64,000 nt of DNA from Pseudohalioglobus sediminis (GCF_008370495.1 NZ_VTUX01000003.1:248001-312000); one strand, 5' to 3'; shown: positions 8,828 through 19,017, numbered from the stretch's first letter. The notes: generated by a model from the letters alone, not told the origin. Program-made: numbers and translations.

Positions 8828-10888
8828 ATGAAATACTTCGTCACTGGCGGCACCGGCTTCATAGGCCGTTTCCTGGTCCCCAAACTGCTCGATCGCGGCG
8901 GCACGGTCTATTTGCTGGTGAGACCCAGCTCAATGGCCAAGGTGGACGGTTTGCGCGAACTCTGGGGCGCAGACCGGCGCCAGGTCGTGGCCGTGGAGGG
9001 CGACCTCAGTAAAAACAAGCTGGGTGTGAAGCCTTCATGGATCAAGCAACACGCGGGCAAGATTGATCATTTCTTCCACCTCGCCGCCATCTACGACATG
9101 AAGGCCGACGCCGAAAGCCAGCGCATCAGCAACGTCAATGGCACTGCCCAGGCCATCGCCCTGTCGAAGGCGCTCAAGGCCGGCTGTTTTCACCAGGTCT
9201 CTTCCATCGCGGCCGCCGGGCTGTACAAGGGCACATTCACGGAAGACATGTTCGAGGAAGCGGGTGACATGGAACACCCCTACTTCCTGACCAAGCACGA
9301 ATCCGAGGGCCTGGTACGCAAGGAAAAGCGCATGAAGTGGCGCATCTATCGGCCGGGAATGGTCGTTGGCCACTCCGAGACCGGCGAGATGGATAAGGTC
9401 GACGGCCCCTATTACTTCTTCGACATGCTGAAGAATCTCAGCTCGGTCACTCCCCGGGGCTTTCCGCTACTGTTGAACAAGGCCGGCCTGCTCAATATCG
9501 TGCCCGTGGACTACGTGGTCGATGCTATCGACTATCTCGCCCACCTGCCCGAGCAGGACAACGAGTGCTTTTTCATCACCGACCCCGATGGCATCCGCGT
9601 TGGCGACCTGCTGCGCATCATGATGCGCGTTGCCGGCGGCCCGAATCTCAAGGCAATCGACGTTGGGGTACTGGATACCGCCACACAACTCGCCGGGGAA
9701 GGCATCAGCCGGGTGCCACCGCTGAAATCGCTGGGCGAAAAAGCCATTTCCCGCCTCGGCATACCACCCCAGGTGGTCGGCTATATCAATTACCCAACCC
9801 GTTTTGACTCCACCAAGACACGCAAACTGCTTGCCGGCGGTGACATAGCCTGCCCGCCGTTTGAGGACTACGCCGAGGTCCTGTGGGACTACTGGCTGAA
9901 CTTCCTGCGCCCGGACAAGGATAACCTGATACGCGAGGTGGACGGTCTGTTCAATGAGATGATCGGGCGCCCGAAGCTGTCGGCGCTGCGCCGCAAGGTG
10001 CGCGGCAAGGTGGCGGTGGTTACCGGAGCCACCAGCGGCATCGGTAAAGAGGTGGCGTTACGCCTGGCGCGCGCTGATGCAACCGTAATCCTGGTCGCAA
10101 GAACCGTGGAAAAGCTCGACGAGACGCTGGCGGAAATTGCCGAAAACGGTGGCAAGGCGCAGGCCTACTCCTGTGACGTGTCGCAGGAAAAGGACTGCCA
10201 CAAACTGGTCCGGGATGTGCTCAAGGATCACGGCCGTGTCGATATCCTGATCAACAATGCCGGGCGCTCCATCCGCCGCTCGGTGCGCTACAGTTACGAC
10301 CGCTTCCATGATTTCGAACGCACCATGGAACTCAACTACTACGGCGCACTGCGATTGATCCTGGGCTTCCTCCCCCCCATGGAAGAGCAGGAGGGTGGAC
10401 ATATCATCAATATTTCGTCCATCGGCGTGCTCACCAGCCCGCCGAGATTCTCCGCCTACGTGGCCTCCAAGGCCGCCCTGGATGCATTCAGCCTCTGTGC
10501 CGCACCGGAGTTCGCCGCGCAGAACGTGTCCTTCACCACGATCCATATGCCACTGGTGCGCACCCCCATGATTGCCCCCACCAGCCTGTACAAGGCATTC
10601 CCCACGCTGTCGCCGGAGCAGGCTCGCGACCTGGTAATGAAGGCTATCATTGCCAAACCCAAGCGCCTCTCGACCGGGTTAGGCGTGACCGGTGCAGTAG
10701 CGCAGGCAACCATTCCCAGTGTGACCGAGGCGTTCCTGGCGCAGGCCTACGACCTGTTCCCGGACTCCGCTGCAGCCAGGGGACTGAGCGAGGCCGAGGC
10801 GGCGAAGGAGCGGGAAAACGTACCCTCCTCCAAACTGGCCCTGGCACAACGCATGTTCGCGCAGATTATGCGTGGCGTGCACTGGTAA
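8828..10888 (+). CDS. Alcohol-forming fatty acyl-CoA reductase (two-domain)
   Basis: 686 residues from ATG 8828 (GAGG 6 bases upstream; a TTG at 8804 is less likely). The N-terminal reductase begins with GGTGFIGRFL (residues 7-16) and reduces acyl-CoA to aldehyde; a second SDR domain starts at about residue 390 with TGATSGIG (399-406), NNAGRSIRR and the catalytic YVASK (Y544/K548), reducing aldehyde to alcohol. Order, length and motifs such as GHSETGEMDKVDGPYYFF and the IMRGVHW end match the Marinobacter enzyme that makes fatty alcohols directly. It supplies alcohol to the wax synthase encoded 28 bp downstream and probably shares its transcript. Confidence 0.93.
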   Translation: MKYFVTGGTGFIGRFLVPKLLDRGGTVYLLVRPSSMAKVDGLRELWGADRRQVVAVEGDLSKNKLGVKPSWIKQHAGKIDHFFHLAAIYDMKADAESQRISNVNGTAQAIALSKALKAGCFHQVSSIAAAGLYKGTFTEDMFEEAGDMEHPYFLTKHESEGLVRKEKRMKWRIYRPGMVVGHSETGEMDKVDGPYYFFDMLKNLSSVTPRGFPLLLNKAGLLNIVPVDYVVDAIDYLAHLPEQDNECFFITDPDGIRVGDLLRIMMRVAGGPNLKAIDVGVLDTATQLAGEGISRVPPLKSLGEKAISRLGIPPQVVGYINYPTRFDSTKTRKLLAGGDIACPPFEDYAEVLWDYWLNFLRPDKDNLIREVDGLFNEMIGRPKLSALRRKVRGKVAVVTGATSGIGKEVALRLARADATVILVARTVEKLDETLAEIAENGGKAQAYSCDVSQEKDCHKLVRDVLKDHGRVDILINNAGRSIRRSVRYSYDRFHDFERTMELNYYGALRLILGFLPPMEEQEGGHIINISSIGVLTSPPRFSAYVASKAALDAFSLCAAPEFAAQNVSFTTIHMPLVRTPMIAPTSLYKAFPTLSPEQARDLVMKAIIAKPKRLSTGLGVTGAVAQATIPSVTEAFLAQAYDLFPDSAAARGLSEAEAAKERENVPSSKLALAQRMFAQIMRGVHW

Positions 10889-10916
10889 CACTGGTGGCAC
10901 CGGCCGGGAGCAAGCT

Positions 10917-12506
10917 ATGCGACAGCTAGGCGTTCTGGACAAGGGGTTCCTGATCGCGGAGAAGCGGGAGACGCCGATGCACGTGGGGGGCGTCAGCCTC
11001 TACACGCTGCCCGATGGCGCCGACGAACAGGCCTTTCTGCATGACCTGGCAGCCAACCTGCGGAATGCAGACACCCTGTTGCCGCCGTTCGGCGATCGCC
11101 TGAAAACCGGCCTCCTCGGCCTGACCGGGGCGACGTACTGGGAACCAGACCCGTCGCTGGACCTGGATTACCATGTGCGTCACTCCGCCCTGCCGAAGCC
11201 GGGCCGCTACCGGGAACTGTTCACGCTGGTCTCCCGCCTGCACGGCACCCTGCTGGACCGGCAACGCCCGCTGTGGGAAATACACCTGATCGAGGGTCTG
11301 GGCAATAGGCAGTTTGCGGTCTACACCAAAACCCACCACGCCGCCGTCGACGGCGCGCGATCTGTACATGTCTCCCGTTGCATGCTGTCAACTGACCCCG
11401 GTTTCGTGCGCGAGGAGTCGCCTCTGTCGCTGCAGGCCTGGAATGCCTACAAGGCGGGATTGAAAAGCGCCCCGGCCACGCCTCAACCCCGGTACAGTGA
11501 TACCAACCTGCGCAGGGTAAGCGACGCCATCAAGTTCAGTTTTGACAGTGGTGGCAGCATCGTCCATACAGTCAGCGGCCTGGCCCGGGCGCTGACCGGT
11601 CGCGACGAGCACCTCTACCTGCCTCACCTGTCGGTACCACGCACCTCAATCAACACCTCAGTCGATGGCGCACGCCGCTTTGTGGCGCAGTCCTGGCCCT
11701 TCGCTCGCATCAAGGCCGTCGCCGTGGCCTACGATGGCACGTTCAATGATGCGATTCTGGCCATGTGTTCCGGCGCACTGCGCAAGTACCTGCAGTTGCA
11801 TGCGGAACTGCCGGAAACGTCACTGAAAGCCATGGTGCCGGTGTCGCTGCGCCGGGAGGGTGATGTCGAAGCCGGCAATGCCGTCACTGCAATCAGCGCA
11901 GACCTCGCCACCCATATCCCGGACCCCGGTCGCCGTTTCAGCGCCATCAAGGCATCCATGCGCGCAGGCAAGGAATATTTCGGCGCCATGTCACCCAGGG
12001 AAGCGGAACTGTTTACCCTGTTGATGCAGACGCCGTCCTTACTGATGCAGCCCCTCGGGCTGATCTCCCGACTGCCACCCTATAACACGGTAATCTCCAA
12101 TGTCCCCGGCATGAGCGAAACCATGTACTGGAATGGTGCGCGCATGGACGGTTCTTATCCGATGTCCATCGTCACAGACGGTATCTCGCTGAATATCACC
12201 CTGGTGACCTACGCCGAGAACGTCGACTTTGGCATTATCGCCTGCCGACGTTCCGTGCCACAGGTGCAGCGGATGATCGACTATATGGAAGATGCGCTGG
12301 TCGAATTGGAAGACGCTGCCGGTCTCAGCACCCCGGCGGCAACACGGACTGGCAGTAAACGCCGCAAGGTTGCGCCTGCGAAGCCAAAGAAAAGCGGCGC
12401 AGCCGGCACGAATGCCGGCACAAAGCCAAAACCAAGAACTAAATCAAAAGCCAAAACCAAAGCCAGGCCGAAAGCGAAGCCGGCAACAACTGGCAGGAAA
12501 CGCTAG
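10917..12506 (+). CDS. Wax ester synthase / diacylglycerol acyltransferase with basic C-terminal tail
   Basis: 529 residues from ATG 10917 (GGGAG 6 bases before). The catalytic HHxxxDG is HHAAVDG at residues 140-146; PLWEIHLIEGL and the later NVPG segment are family hallmarks. It esterifies fatty alcohol (from the upstream reductase) or diacylglycerol with acyl-CoA at the membrane or lipid-body surface. The last ~50 residues are an unusual Lys/Pro/Thr/Ala-rich tail, not part of the usual ~460-residue enzyme, resembling in composition the tail of the protein at 6441. Its stop TAG shares the palindrome CTAG with the stop of the convergent second wax synthase. Confidence 0.92.
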   Translation: MRQLGVLDKGFLIAEKRETPMHVGGVSLYTLPDGADEQAFLHDLAANLRNADTLLPPFGDRLKTGLLGLTGATYWEPDPSLDLDYHVRHSALPKPGRYRELFTLVSRLHGTLLDRQRPLWEIHLIEGLGNRQFAVYTKTHHAAVDGARSVHVSRCMLSTDPGFVREESPLSLQAWNAYKAGLKSAPATPQPRYSDTNLRRVSDAIKFSFDSGGSIVHTVSGLARALTGRDEHLYLPHLSVPRTSINTSVDGARRFVAQSWPFARIKAVAVAYDGTFNDAILAMCSGALRKYLQLHAELPETSLKAMVPVSLRREGDVEAGNAVTAISADLATHIPDPGRRFSAIKASMRAGKEYFGAMSPREAELFTLLMQTPSLLMQPLGLISRLPPYNTVISNVPGMSETMYWNGARMDGSYPMSIVTDGISLNITLVTYAENVDFGIIACRRSVPQVQRMIDYMEDALVELEDAAGLSTPAATRTGSKRRKVAPAKPKKSGAAGTNAGTKPKPRTKSKAKTKARPKAKPATTGRKR

Positions 12507-13873
12507 GCACTCGCTCCTACCGCGTCACGCACCTCGGCGTAACTGGACTTGATCAGCGCACCGAGACTCTCGATACCGGGCTGGTCCCGAGGGCAACTGG
12601 CAATGGCGAAACACAGCTTGTTGACGTGACTGACCACCGTGATATTCAAACCCATCGCGTCGGTAACGATGGACAACGGGTACAGCGCTTCCAGCTCTGC
12701 GCCCTCGAGATACAGCTTGCGCGGTGAGCCGGGAACATTGGAAAAAATCGCGTTGGTGGCCGGCCGCACCCGGGTGGCATTACCGGTCATGGTAAGCAGT
12801 ATGGTCGGCGCCATAATCAGCGCGTAGAAATCCTCCGCAGCAGTTACCGACACGCTGTTCAACTCTTTCTTGGCCGACGAGGTAACCTTGATGATACGCC
12901 GCAACCGTTTCAGGGCATCGGGCTCCTGGGTAAAAAACGGGCACATGATATAACTGAGCTTGTTGCCCAGATCATCGTCCGAGGACTTCAGTGACACCGG
13001 CATCCCTGCTACCAGGGAGGCCCGCGGCAGGGCATCGTGCTCTTGCAGGTAGTGACGCAGCGCTCCGCCACAGACTGCGAGCAAAACATCATTAACCGAG
13101 CCACCCGCCACGGCGGCAATTCTCTTCACCTGACGCAAAGGCAGATCACAGATCACCAGTGAACGCCGCGAATCCAGCTCCGTGTTGAACAGGGATCTGG
13201 GAGAGGTAAATGGCAAACGCATGGCGTCGCCCTTGCCGCGCAGTGCGTCCATGCCCATATGCGCCATCAGGCGCGACAGCTCCGGTATCGCCCGGTACTG
13301 CCTGGCCAGGCCCTGGCCCATGTCACCGATGCGAGCGAGCAGGCTGTGGCTATGACTACGGTGCAGGGGGAGATCGTTATCAAACGTAAGTCGTCCCCCG
13401 GGTGTTTCGCAAAATAAACCCTGCAACATTTTCATGGCGCCCACGCCATCCACCAGCGCGTGGTGAACCTTGCAGTAGATGGCGAAACGATCGCGCGGCA
13501 GGCCCTCAATAAGATGAATTTCCCACAGCGGACGGCCTCGATCGAGGGGCCGCTCGTGTGCTCGGGTCACCAGTTGCATCAGGTCGCTCATGCGGCCCGG
13601 CGCCGGTAAAGCATAGTGGTACACATGGCGCTCAGGGACATAGTCACTTGCAGCCACCCAACCGGCATCACCGATATTTTCCGGCTCGCTGAGCTGTTTA
13701 TTGAATACGGGCCAGAGTTCATTCAGGCGCCCGCACTTTTCTACCAGCCTGCGCATGTAATTGCGCGGTGCGTCATCCGGGAGTTTCAAAATCATCAGGC
13801 CGGCCACGTGGAACGGGCAATGGGGAGACTCGAGCTTGAGAAAACCCGCATCCTGGGAACTCAGTTTTTCCAT
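12503..13873 (-). CDS. Second wax ester synthase / diacylglycerol acyltransferase
   Basis: 456 residues from the ATG at 13873; AAGGAG lies 6 bases before it, and an in-frame TTG two codons earlier is less well placed. HHALVDG at residues 137-143 is the active site, PLWEIHLIEGL precedes it and SNVPGSPRKLYL follows near residue 360. It has normal family length and no basic tail. It is a diverged paralog of the convergent enzyme at 10917; the two coding regions overlap by 4 bases at their stops. The pair may divide wax-ester and triacylglycerol synthesis, but specificity is not readable from the sequence. Confidence 0.92.
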   Translation of the reverse strand: MEKLSSQDAGFLKLESPHCPFHVAGLMILKLPDDAPRNYMRRLVEKCGRLNELWPVFNKQLSEPENIGDAGWVAASDYVPERHVYHYALPAPGRMSDLMQLVTRAHERPLDRGRPLWEIHLIEGLPRDRFAIYCKVHHALVDGVGAMKMLQGLFCETPGGRLTFDNDLPLHRSHSHSLLARIGDMGQGLARQYRAIPELSRLMAHMGMDALRGKGDAMRLPFTSPRSLFNTELDSRRSLVICDLPLRQVKRIAAVAGGSVNDVLLAVCGGALRHYLQEHDALPRASLVAGMPVSLKSSDDDLGNKLSYIMCPFFTQEPDALKRLRRIIKVTSSAKKELNSVSVTAAEDFYALIMAPTILLTMTGNATRVRPATNAIFSNVPGSPRKLYLEGAELEALYPLSIVTDAMGLNITVVSHVNKLCFAIASCPRDQPGIESLGALIKSSYAEVRDAVGASA

Positions 13874-13956
13874 CGTCAACTCCTTTCTGCTGGCAGCAAA
13901 CCTAACGCTATCTGGCGCCAGGGTGTAGCGAATGGATCAAGATTCAAGCAACAAAA

Positions 13957-15951
13957 TCACCCTCTGCGCACCCAGATCGGTGAACTCCAGGCACGTTCCT
14001 GCAGGGTCCTGGGCAGGTCCGCGCGCGGTGCCACACCTGCGCGCAAGGCGTCCCACGTGGACCAGCGGCAGGACGGATTTTCCAGCGCGCGAACATAATA
14101 GAAAGCATCGATTTCCGGGTTATATTCCGGGTCCTGCCAGCGTGTCAGCAGCTCTGCATCGCCGTGGCCGGAGCTGACCGCACAGGTGGCGAGATCGACG
14201 CTGGCGCCATTGTCGGGGCAGCGATGTGTCGCCGGGTCAGGAGACAGGCCGTCTGAGCAGGCAACATCAAATACGCGCTCTCGCGGTTCTCCGTCCTGCA
14301 CGTAACCTTTGATAACCTGCAGCCGCTGCAGCGGTGTACCGCGTGGGTCGGCCGCCGCCCAGACCAGGAACGTCGGTGCCAGCCCACCCGTTCGCAGTTC
14401 GCCGCCCATGGCAACGCCGCGAGCGTACGCCTGCGATGCCAGGCTCCCGGACTGCAAAATTCCCGGCGCAAAATCGGTACCGGCAAAAAAGCGCACCTTG
14501 ATACGCGGACCGGTGGTAGCAAAGGTCTCCTTGCGGCGGAAGGCATCATAGATAGCCTCGCGAGTGTTTTCTTCCGCCCAGACGCCGGCAATGCCCGCAG
14601 CGCTCCAGGTCTCGAAACCGCCACCTGCCATGTACGTCCTGCCCTCTACCTCTACCAGGTTTTCCGGTGCAAGCAGGCGCACCACCGCGCCATAAAGCAG
14701 CCCCACGGGTACCGAGCCGCGACCCAGGGCTTCGCCATCGAGTATGCCGGCCTTGGAGAAGAAGGTGGCTTCGTCATCACTGCTGGCAGCCACATGCGTA
14801 TCGCTGGCCGCTACCAGGCCGAACTGATAAGGATTTTTCAGGCCGCGCGCCTCGAGCGCCATGCCGAGTTGCAACGCCTGGCGCACATAACTGCCGTTGG
14901 GCTCGCTGGGCAGATTGGTGCCCACGCGCAAGGGGTAGATCTCAAAATCGGCCCATTCATCATTGGGAGACAGCAGCGGGTGCGTGTCAGAGGTGCCCTT
15001 GATCTGGGTGATCTCCACCAGCGGCTCATTGCGCAAACGTCGCTCACTGTATGTGTCGTCAATCGGGTCACCGGCCCAGTCCACCAGTTTGAACATCTGG
15101 CCGTTGGAACCATTGGAGTTGTGCGGTATCGCCAGGCTTTCGACGCCCTGCTCCCGCAGGCTGTCCATCCAGTCCCACAGGCCCTCGGGATTCTGCGAGT
15201 TCAGGCGCGAGAAAGGCACCGCCGGCAGTTTGTCGCTGCCGCGGAAGATAACATTGCGGTGCAGGTTGCCGCGTGCGTCGGTCGCCGTGGTGTACTCGTA
15301 GCCAACAAATGTTGTGAAGCGGCCCGGGTCATTAAACTGATCCGCCGCCTCGATAGTGTCCAGCCAGGCACGGCGAGTCACGTCCGTGGCGAGTTCACCG
15401 TCAATGGTTCCATCCTGGATACCCTGCAGCGTATCCGGCACGAAGTTACCGAAATTGCCTACACGCTGGATGAGACTTCCTGTACCGAGGTTGTCCGGGG
15501 CGTTGATATTGTGGATGGGCTGGGCGACATCGTAACGGGAGAACTCAGTGGATGTATCCGCCGCCTCCTTGACCAGGCCGAGAAACATCGCGTGATCGGT
15601 GACCGCATAGAAATCCAGTGGCGTGCGCAGTTGTACTTCATAACCGCTGGGATGCTGTATGGCCTCGCCCCTGGCATAACGGTAGGCATCATAGGGCGTG
15701 GCCGTGGTGCCGAAATTGTAGGCGTCGAATGAATACTCGGTGTGCACGTGCAGGTCACCAAAATAGGCGTTGCGCTCGGGGTTGGGTGGCGGCGGGCTGC
15801 GATCCAGTAAATCCGTGACCGGCTGCAACTGGGTGTTGGGCCCGCCCCCACGGCCACCGAAGTCATTGGCCTGTTCGGAAAGTGAGCGACCGTCACTGCA
15901 GGCCATTGCCAAAAGACACAGAATGGGTGTAACAAGATACGTTCGAGTCAT
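13957..15951 (-). CDS. DUF3604 family lipoprotein
   Basis: 664 residues. The N-terminus is a lipoprotein signal (hydrophobic run then LLAMAC, Cys at about residue 18), followed by a Gly/Pro-rich linker, so the protein is probably membrane-anchored in the periplasm. The DUF3604 core opens with YFGDLHVHTEYSFDA, a PHP-like metal-binding DxHxH segment, and continues with VTDHAMFLG, IPHNSNGS and AASDTH. PHP-type proteins are metal-dependent phosphoesterases; the reaction of DUF3604 is not established. The gene is isolated between the wax-ester block and a long spacer. The start is the ATG at 15951. Confidence 0.85.
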   Translation of the reverse strand: MTRTYLVTPILCLLAMACSDGRSLSEQANDFGGRGGGPNTQLQPVTDLLDRSPPPPNPERNAYFGDLHVHTEYSFDAYNFGTTATPYDAYRYARGEAIQHPSGYEVQLRTPLDFYAVTDHAMFLGLVKEAADTSTEFSRYDVAQPIHNINAPDNLGTGSLIQRVGNFGNFVPDTLQGIQDGTIDGELATDVTRRAWLDTIEAADQFNDPGRFTTFVGYEYTTATDARGNLHRNVIFRGSDKLPAVPFSRLNSQNPEGLWDWMDSLREQGVESLAIPHNSNGSNGQMFKLVDWAGDPIDDTYSERRLRNEPLVEITQIKGTSDTHPLLSPNDEWADFEIYPLRVGTNLPSEPNGSYVRQALQLGMALEARGLKNPYQFGLVAASDTHVAASSDDEATFFSKAGILDGEALGRGSVPVGLLYGAVVRLLAPENLVEVEGRTYMAGGGFETWSAAGIAGVWAEENTREAIYDAFRRKETFATTGPRIKVRFFAGTDFAPGILQSGSLASQAYARGVAMGGELRTGGLAPTFLVWAAADPRGTPLQRLQVIKGYVQDGEPRERVFDVACSDGLSPDPATHRCPDNGASVDLATCAVSSGHGDAELLTRWQDPEYNPEIDAFYYVRALENPSCRWSTWDALRAGVAPRADLPRTLQERAWSSPIWVRRG

Positions 15952-16458
15952 GGCTTATACCGGTTTATTATGAAAAAAATTCTACACTGCATGGCTGCTA
16001 CTTTACCCGAGTTCCGGCAAGGGTTCATCGCCGCCGCAGGCTTGCTTCTAAAGATTTCTCGCTGCACGACTTGCGCCAATAAACAAGTGAGCCGACTCCA
16101 TCGAATACGATTGAATACCGCTCTTTTCGACGCACTATAGCGTCATATCGCAACAACTTCGCTAAAGCTTCGCCATTTGAACGAAACCAGGGGCAGAGTC
16201 TGGAGCCGATTCGCAAGCTGTCTTCGGCTAGCGCACTCTGTGACGGCGAATGGCATCAGGACAAGGCCCCGGCCGCTGGACAGCGGTGCTCTTGCTGGCA
16301 CGAACAAGCGGCATTAGACGCGATTTTTCTTCGCTTTTTAAGCATCTAAGATCGTTTTACCGGGTTTAGACGTATACCCTTTTGAGTCATAAACCAGTAT
16401 TGCACCTGCTAACGGCTAATTGATACAAGGATGTATCTATCGGAAAAGGCATCAAACA
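15952..16458. other. Long intergenic stretch, no gene seen
   Basis: About 500 bases, richer in A+T than its flanks, between the DUF3604 lipoprotein and the unknown gene on the opposite strand. No open frame has a ribosome site or family resemblance, and no clear hairpin terminator was found. It probably holds the promoters of both divergent genes and may be acquired sequence. Confidence 0.5.
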
Positions 16459-17466
16459 GTGAACACGGTTAAAGCGGGCGCCGCCCACACAGCAGTGACC
16501 AGCATCGCGCCTGTGCCTGGCTCGCGTCGTGCCGTGTCTGATCACTTTCGCGAACACTTCAGCGCGATGTTCGATGAATATCCCATAGACAGCTACATAC
16601 GGCTTCTCGACGAGACAGGCAGCGACAAGTCAATGTACTACTCTGCTCCCGAAGTACGGGCACACTGGCAGAGCATTGTGGCGAAGTGGGGGGACGAAGC
16701 ACTGGAAATATACCATCGCGTCACGATGTTGGAGCTGATGCAAGGATTCGAAGCTCGTGCAGTGAAGCACAACTACCCCAACAGCATTATCCAACTGTTT
16801 CACCAGAACTTCGCTCGCATAGAAAAAAACATAGCAACCGGGCCTGTAGGAACCTATCCTCACCATGGCGATAACTTCATAAAGGATTTTTCACTGTGCC
16901 GGCAGACCGCTTTTCCCGGCGGTGGTGCGTGGGTCGTAGATCATGCTGGAGGGTTCAGTCGCAAATTCATGTTTCAGGGCGGACTGGGTCAGTTCCTGCG
17001 CATGGCCCGGCTCTACCTCTTCGCTACACGCGGTCATCGTCCATTGTACTCCATGCACATACACAACGAACTGTCCCAGGGGCATACCCTGGAAGAGCGG
17101 CAGGCCTGTCATTTGCGCATTGTCGAGATGATGGCACGGCACCCGGAGATCAAGGGCATGTATGGTATCAGTTGGCTCACGGACCCGCTGATACCAAAGG
17201 TGAGCCCCAGGCTGCGTTGGGTCAGGGAGATCCCCGAAGCCAATGGCTGTGAGTACTTCCGTGTGGGTATCGACATCGAAGGTGGAGCTCTCACCCGTTC
17301 GACGACCCGTCGCAGGTTGTTCGAGGAAGGCAAATATATGCCGACCAAGTACCTCAGTATCTGGCCCCGCAAAAAAATGATGGCATGGGCACGACGCGTT
17401 ACCAGCCAGCCTTATGCCCCCCCAAGGGTAAAGCACCACATTGCGCCCACCTCGGTGGCGAAGTAA
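16459..17466 (+). CDS. Unknown protein, first of two distant paralogs in this window
   Basis: About 335 residues using GTG 16459 (AAAAGG nearby); a TTG at 16420 would add 13 residues. I do not recognise the family. It is soluble, with a helical N-terminal half and a C-terminal half containing FPGGGAWVVD, LEERQACHLRI, GMYGISWLTDP and EIPEANG. The protein encoded at 36792 shares this skeleton in the same order (LPVGGAWIVE, SERQLRGAYLNI, LYRSSWFLDP, TPVSNG), so they are remote homologs. Base composition and the use of ATA codons differ from neighbours, hinting at transfer. An M14-type deacylase follows 150 bp downstream on the same strand. Function unknown. Confidence 0.7.
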   Translation: MNTVKAGAAHTAVTSIAPVPGSRRAVSDHFREHFSAMFDEYPIDSYIRLLDETGSDKSMYYSAPEVRAHWQSIVAKWGDEALEIYHRVTMLELMQGFEARAVKHNYPNSIIQLFHQNFARIEKNIATGPVGTYPHHGDNFIKDFSLCRQTAFPGGGAWVVDHAGGFSRKFMFQGGLGQFLRMARLYLFATRGHRPLYSMHIHNELSQGHTLEERQACHLRIVEMMARHPEIKGMYGISWLTDPLIPKVSPRLRWVREIPEANGCEYFRVGIDIEGGALTRSTTRRRLFEEGKYMPTKYLSIWPRKKMMAWARRVTSQPYAPPRVKHHIAPTSVAK

Positions 17467-17616
17467 CTCATCCGCTTGCTCCAGACCCCCAGGGCCACTC
17501 TTCCCGGGGCCCATCGCCAGGGCGTCAGAAACCTTTCTATTTACAAATCCCGGCAAGACATTCTCGATATAATTCAGTAAACTAGGGCACAGAACTACGA
17601 AACGACTATAAGTCGT

Positions 17617-19017
17617 GTGGGTAACGTGTTGTACAACCCGGGGCATACAGCTCGCGCCGCTGGCGGGGGCACAGCGATAATCTCGCGGCAGCTGGTCGCA
17701 GCTGTCTTCCTGTTGGCTTGCCTGGCCTTTAGGCCCGGCGTCGCACTGGCTGACAGCGCCAGCGACGCAACTGCAAATTCGCCAGAGACCATTCCCGAAG
17801 CGCAAAGCGTCGACCTGAACGAACCGGTGTCTCCGGAAACGCTGCTTGAATCGGCAACCAACCAGCGCCCGGCCAGTTCCACGCCACCGGAGCTGCAGTC
17901 CGACGCCGTGTACGGCCCGGCTTTCCTGGAAAGTGAGGTCATATATCCCGAGTCACTGCCCGAACTCGACCAGGCACACCCCCTGCTGCTGCTGGGCGCG
18001 CGCGTACCCCCTGGAACCGCCACCCGGCTGGCCTGGTCACCCAGCCAGTCTTTTGAAGGCATTGCTGTGCCGACGCCGGTACTGGTGGTCAACGGCGCGC
18101 AGGACGGCCCTACCCTGTGCCTCACGGCAGCCGTTCATGGAGATGAATTGAACGGCATCGAAATTGTACGGCGGGTGCTCTACAACCTTGACCCGAATGA
18201 GCTCGCCGGCGCCGTTATCGGTGTCCCTATCGTCAATTTGCAGGGCTTCCGTCGCGGTTCACGCTATCTCACCGATCGACGCGACCTGAATCGTCATTTC
18301 CCCGGCAACGCCACAGGCAGCTCGGCATCGCGCATCGCGCATTCATTCTTCAGTGATGTCGTAGCCCACTGTGATGCCCTGGTCGACCTGCACACCGGAT
18401 CCTTCCATCGCACCAACCTGCCCCAGTTGCGCGCCAACCTCAAAGACCCGGCTATCCTCGAGCTCACGCACGGCTTTGGCACCACGGTGGTACTGCAAAG
18501 CGAAGGCAGCCCGGGCACACTGCGGCGGGCGGCAGCAGAGCACGGCATTCCCACCGTCACCCTTGAGGCCGGCGCGCCAATGCGCCTGGACGAAGACAGT
18601 GTCAACGAGGGCGTGCGCGGGATTGAAACGCTGCTGGGACACATGAAAATGGTCAAGCGCTTCCGCTTCTGGGGTAACCCTGAACCCGTTTATTACCAGT
18701 CCAACTGGGTACGGGCAGACCGCGGCGGCATCCTGCTCAACTCGGTGGACCTGGGACAGACGGTTGCCATTGGTGAACTGCTGGGCACGGTAACGGACCC
18801 GATAACCAATGTGCGCGTGGACATTCGCGCTCCGCACGCGGGCAGGATCCTGGGCATGGCACTGAACCAGGTCGTGCTTCCCGGTTTTGCCGCGTATCGC
18901 ATCGGCGTGGAAACCAGCGATGACCCTGACACCCTGCTGGACAATGATCACCTGTCTGCGGATGATGACGTGGCGGAGCAGGAATCAGCCGAGGAAAGCG
19001 ACCCTCTCGCCGAATGA
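17617..19017 (+). CDS. Succinylglutamate desuccinylase/aspartoacylase (M14-like) family protein, exported
   Basis: About 466 residues if GTG 17617 is used; no ATG or strong ribosome site exists, and GTG 17626 or TTG 17629 are alternatives. A signal peptide (hydrophobic core ending GVALADS) puts it in the periplasm, followed by an acidic, Pro-rich linker of ~100 residues. Zinc ligands are in HGDE (AAVHGDELNG) and the His of DLHTGS; NLQGFRRGSR and DLNRHFPG are the usual family segments, and TVTLEAG contains the catalytic-Glu region. Such enzymes cleave N-acyl amino acids or related amides. An acidic tail closes the protein. Possible link to the unknown gene upstream. Confidence 0.8.
   Translation: MGNVLYNPGHTARAAGGGTAIISRQLVAAVFLLACLAFRPGVALADSASDATANSPETIPEAQSVDLNEPVSPETLLESATNQRPASSTPPELQSDAVYGPAFLESEVIYPESLPELDQAHPLLLLGARVPPGTATRLAWSPSQSFEGIAVPTPVLVVNGAQDGPTLCLTAAVHGDELNGIEIVRRVLYNLDPNELAGAVIGVPIVNLQGFRRGSRYLTDRRDLNRHFPGNATGSSASRIAHSFFSDVVAHCDALVDLHTGSFHRTNLPQLRANLKDPAILELTHGFGTTVVLQSEGSPGTLRRAAAEHGIPTVTLEAGAPMRLDEDSVNEGVRGIETLLGHMKMVKRFRFWGNPEPVYYQSNWVRADRGGILLNSVDLGQTVAIGELLGTVTDPITNVRVDIRAPHAGRILGMALNQVVLPGFAAYRIGVETSDDPDTLLDNDHLSADDDVAEQESAEESDPLAE

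Noticed and set aside
16025-16216. 63-residue minus-strand frame in the long spacer
   Set aside because: No ribosome site, no codon bias resembling neighbours and no family resemblance.
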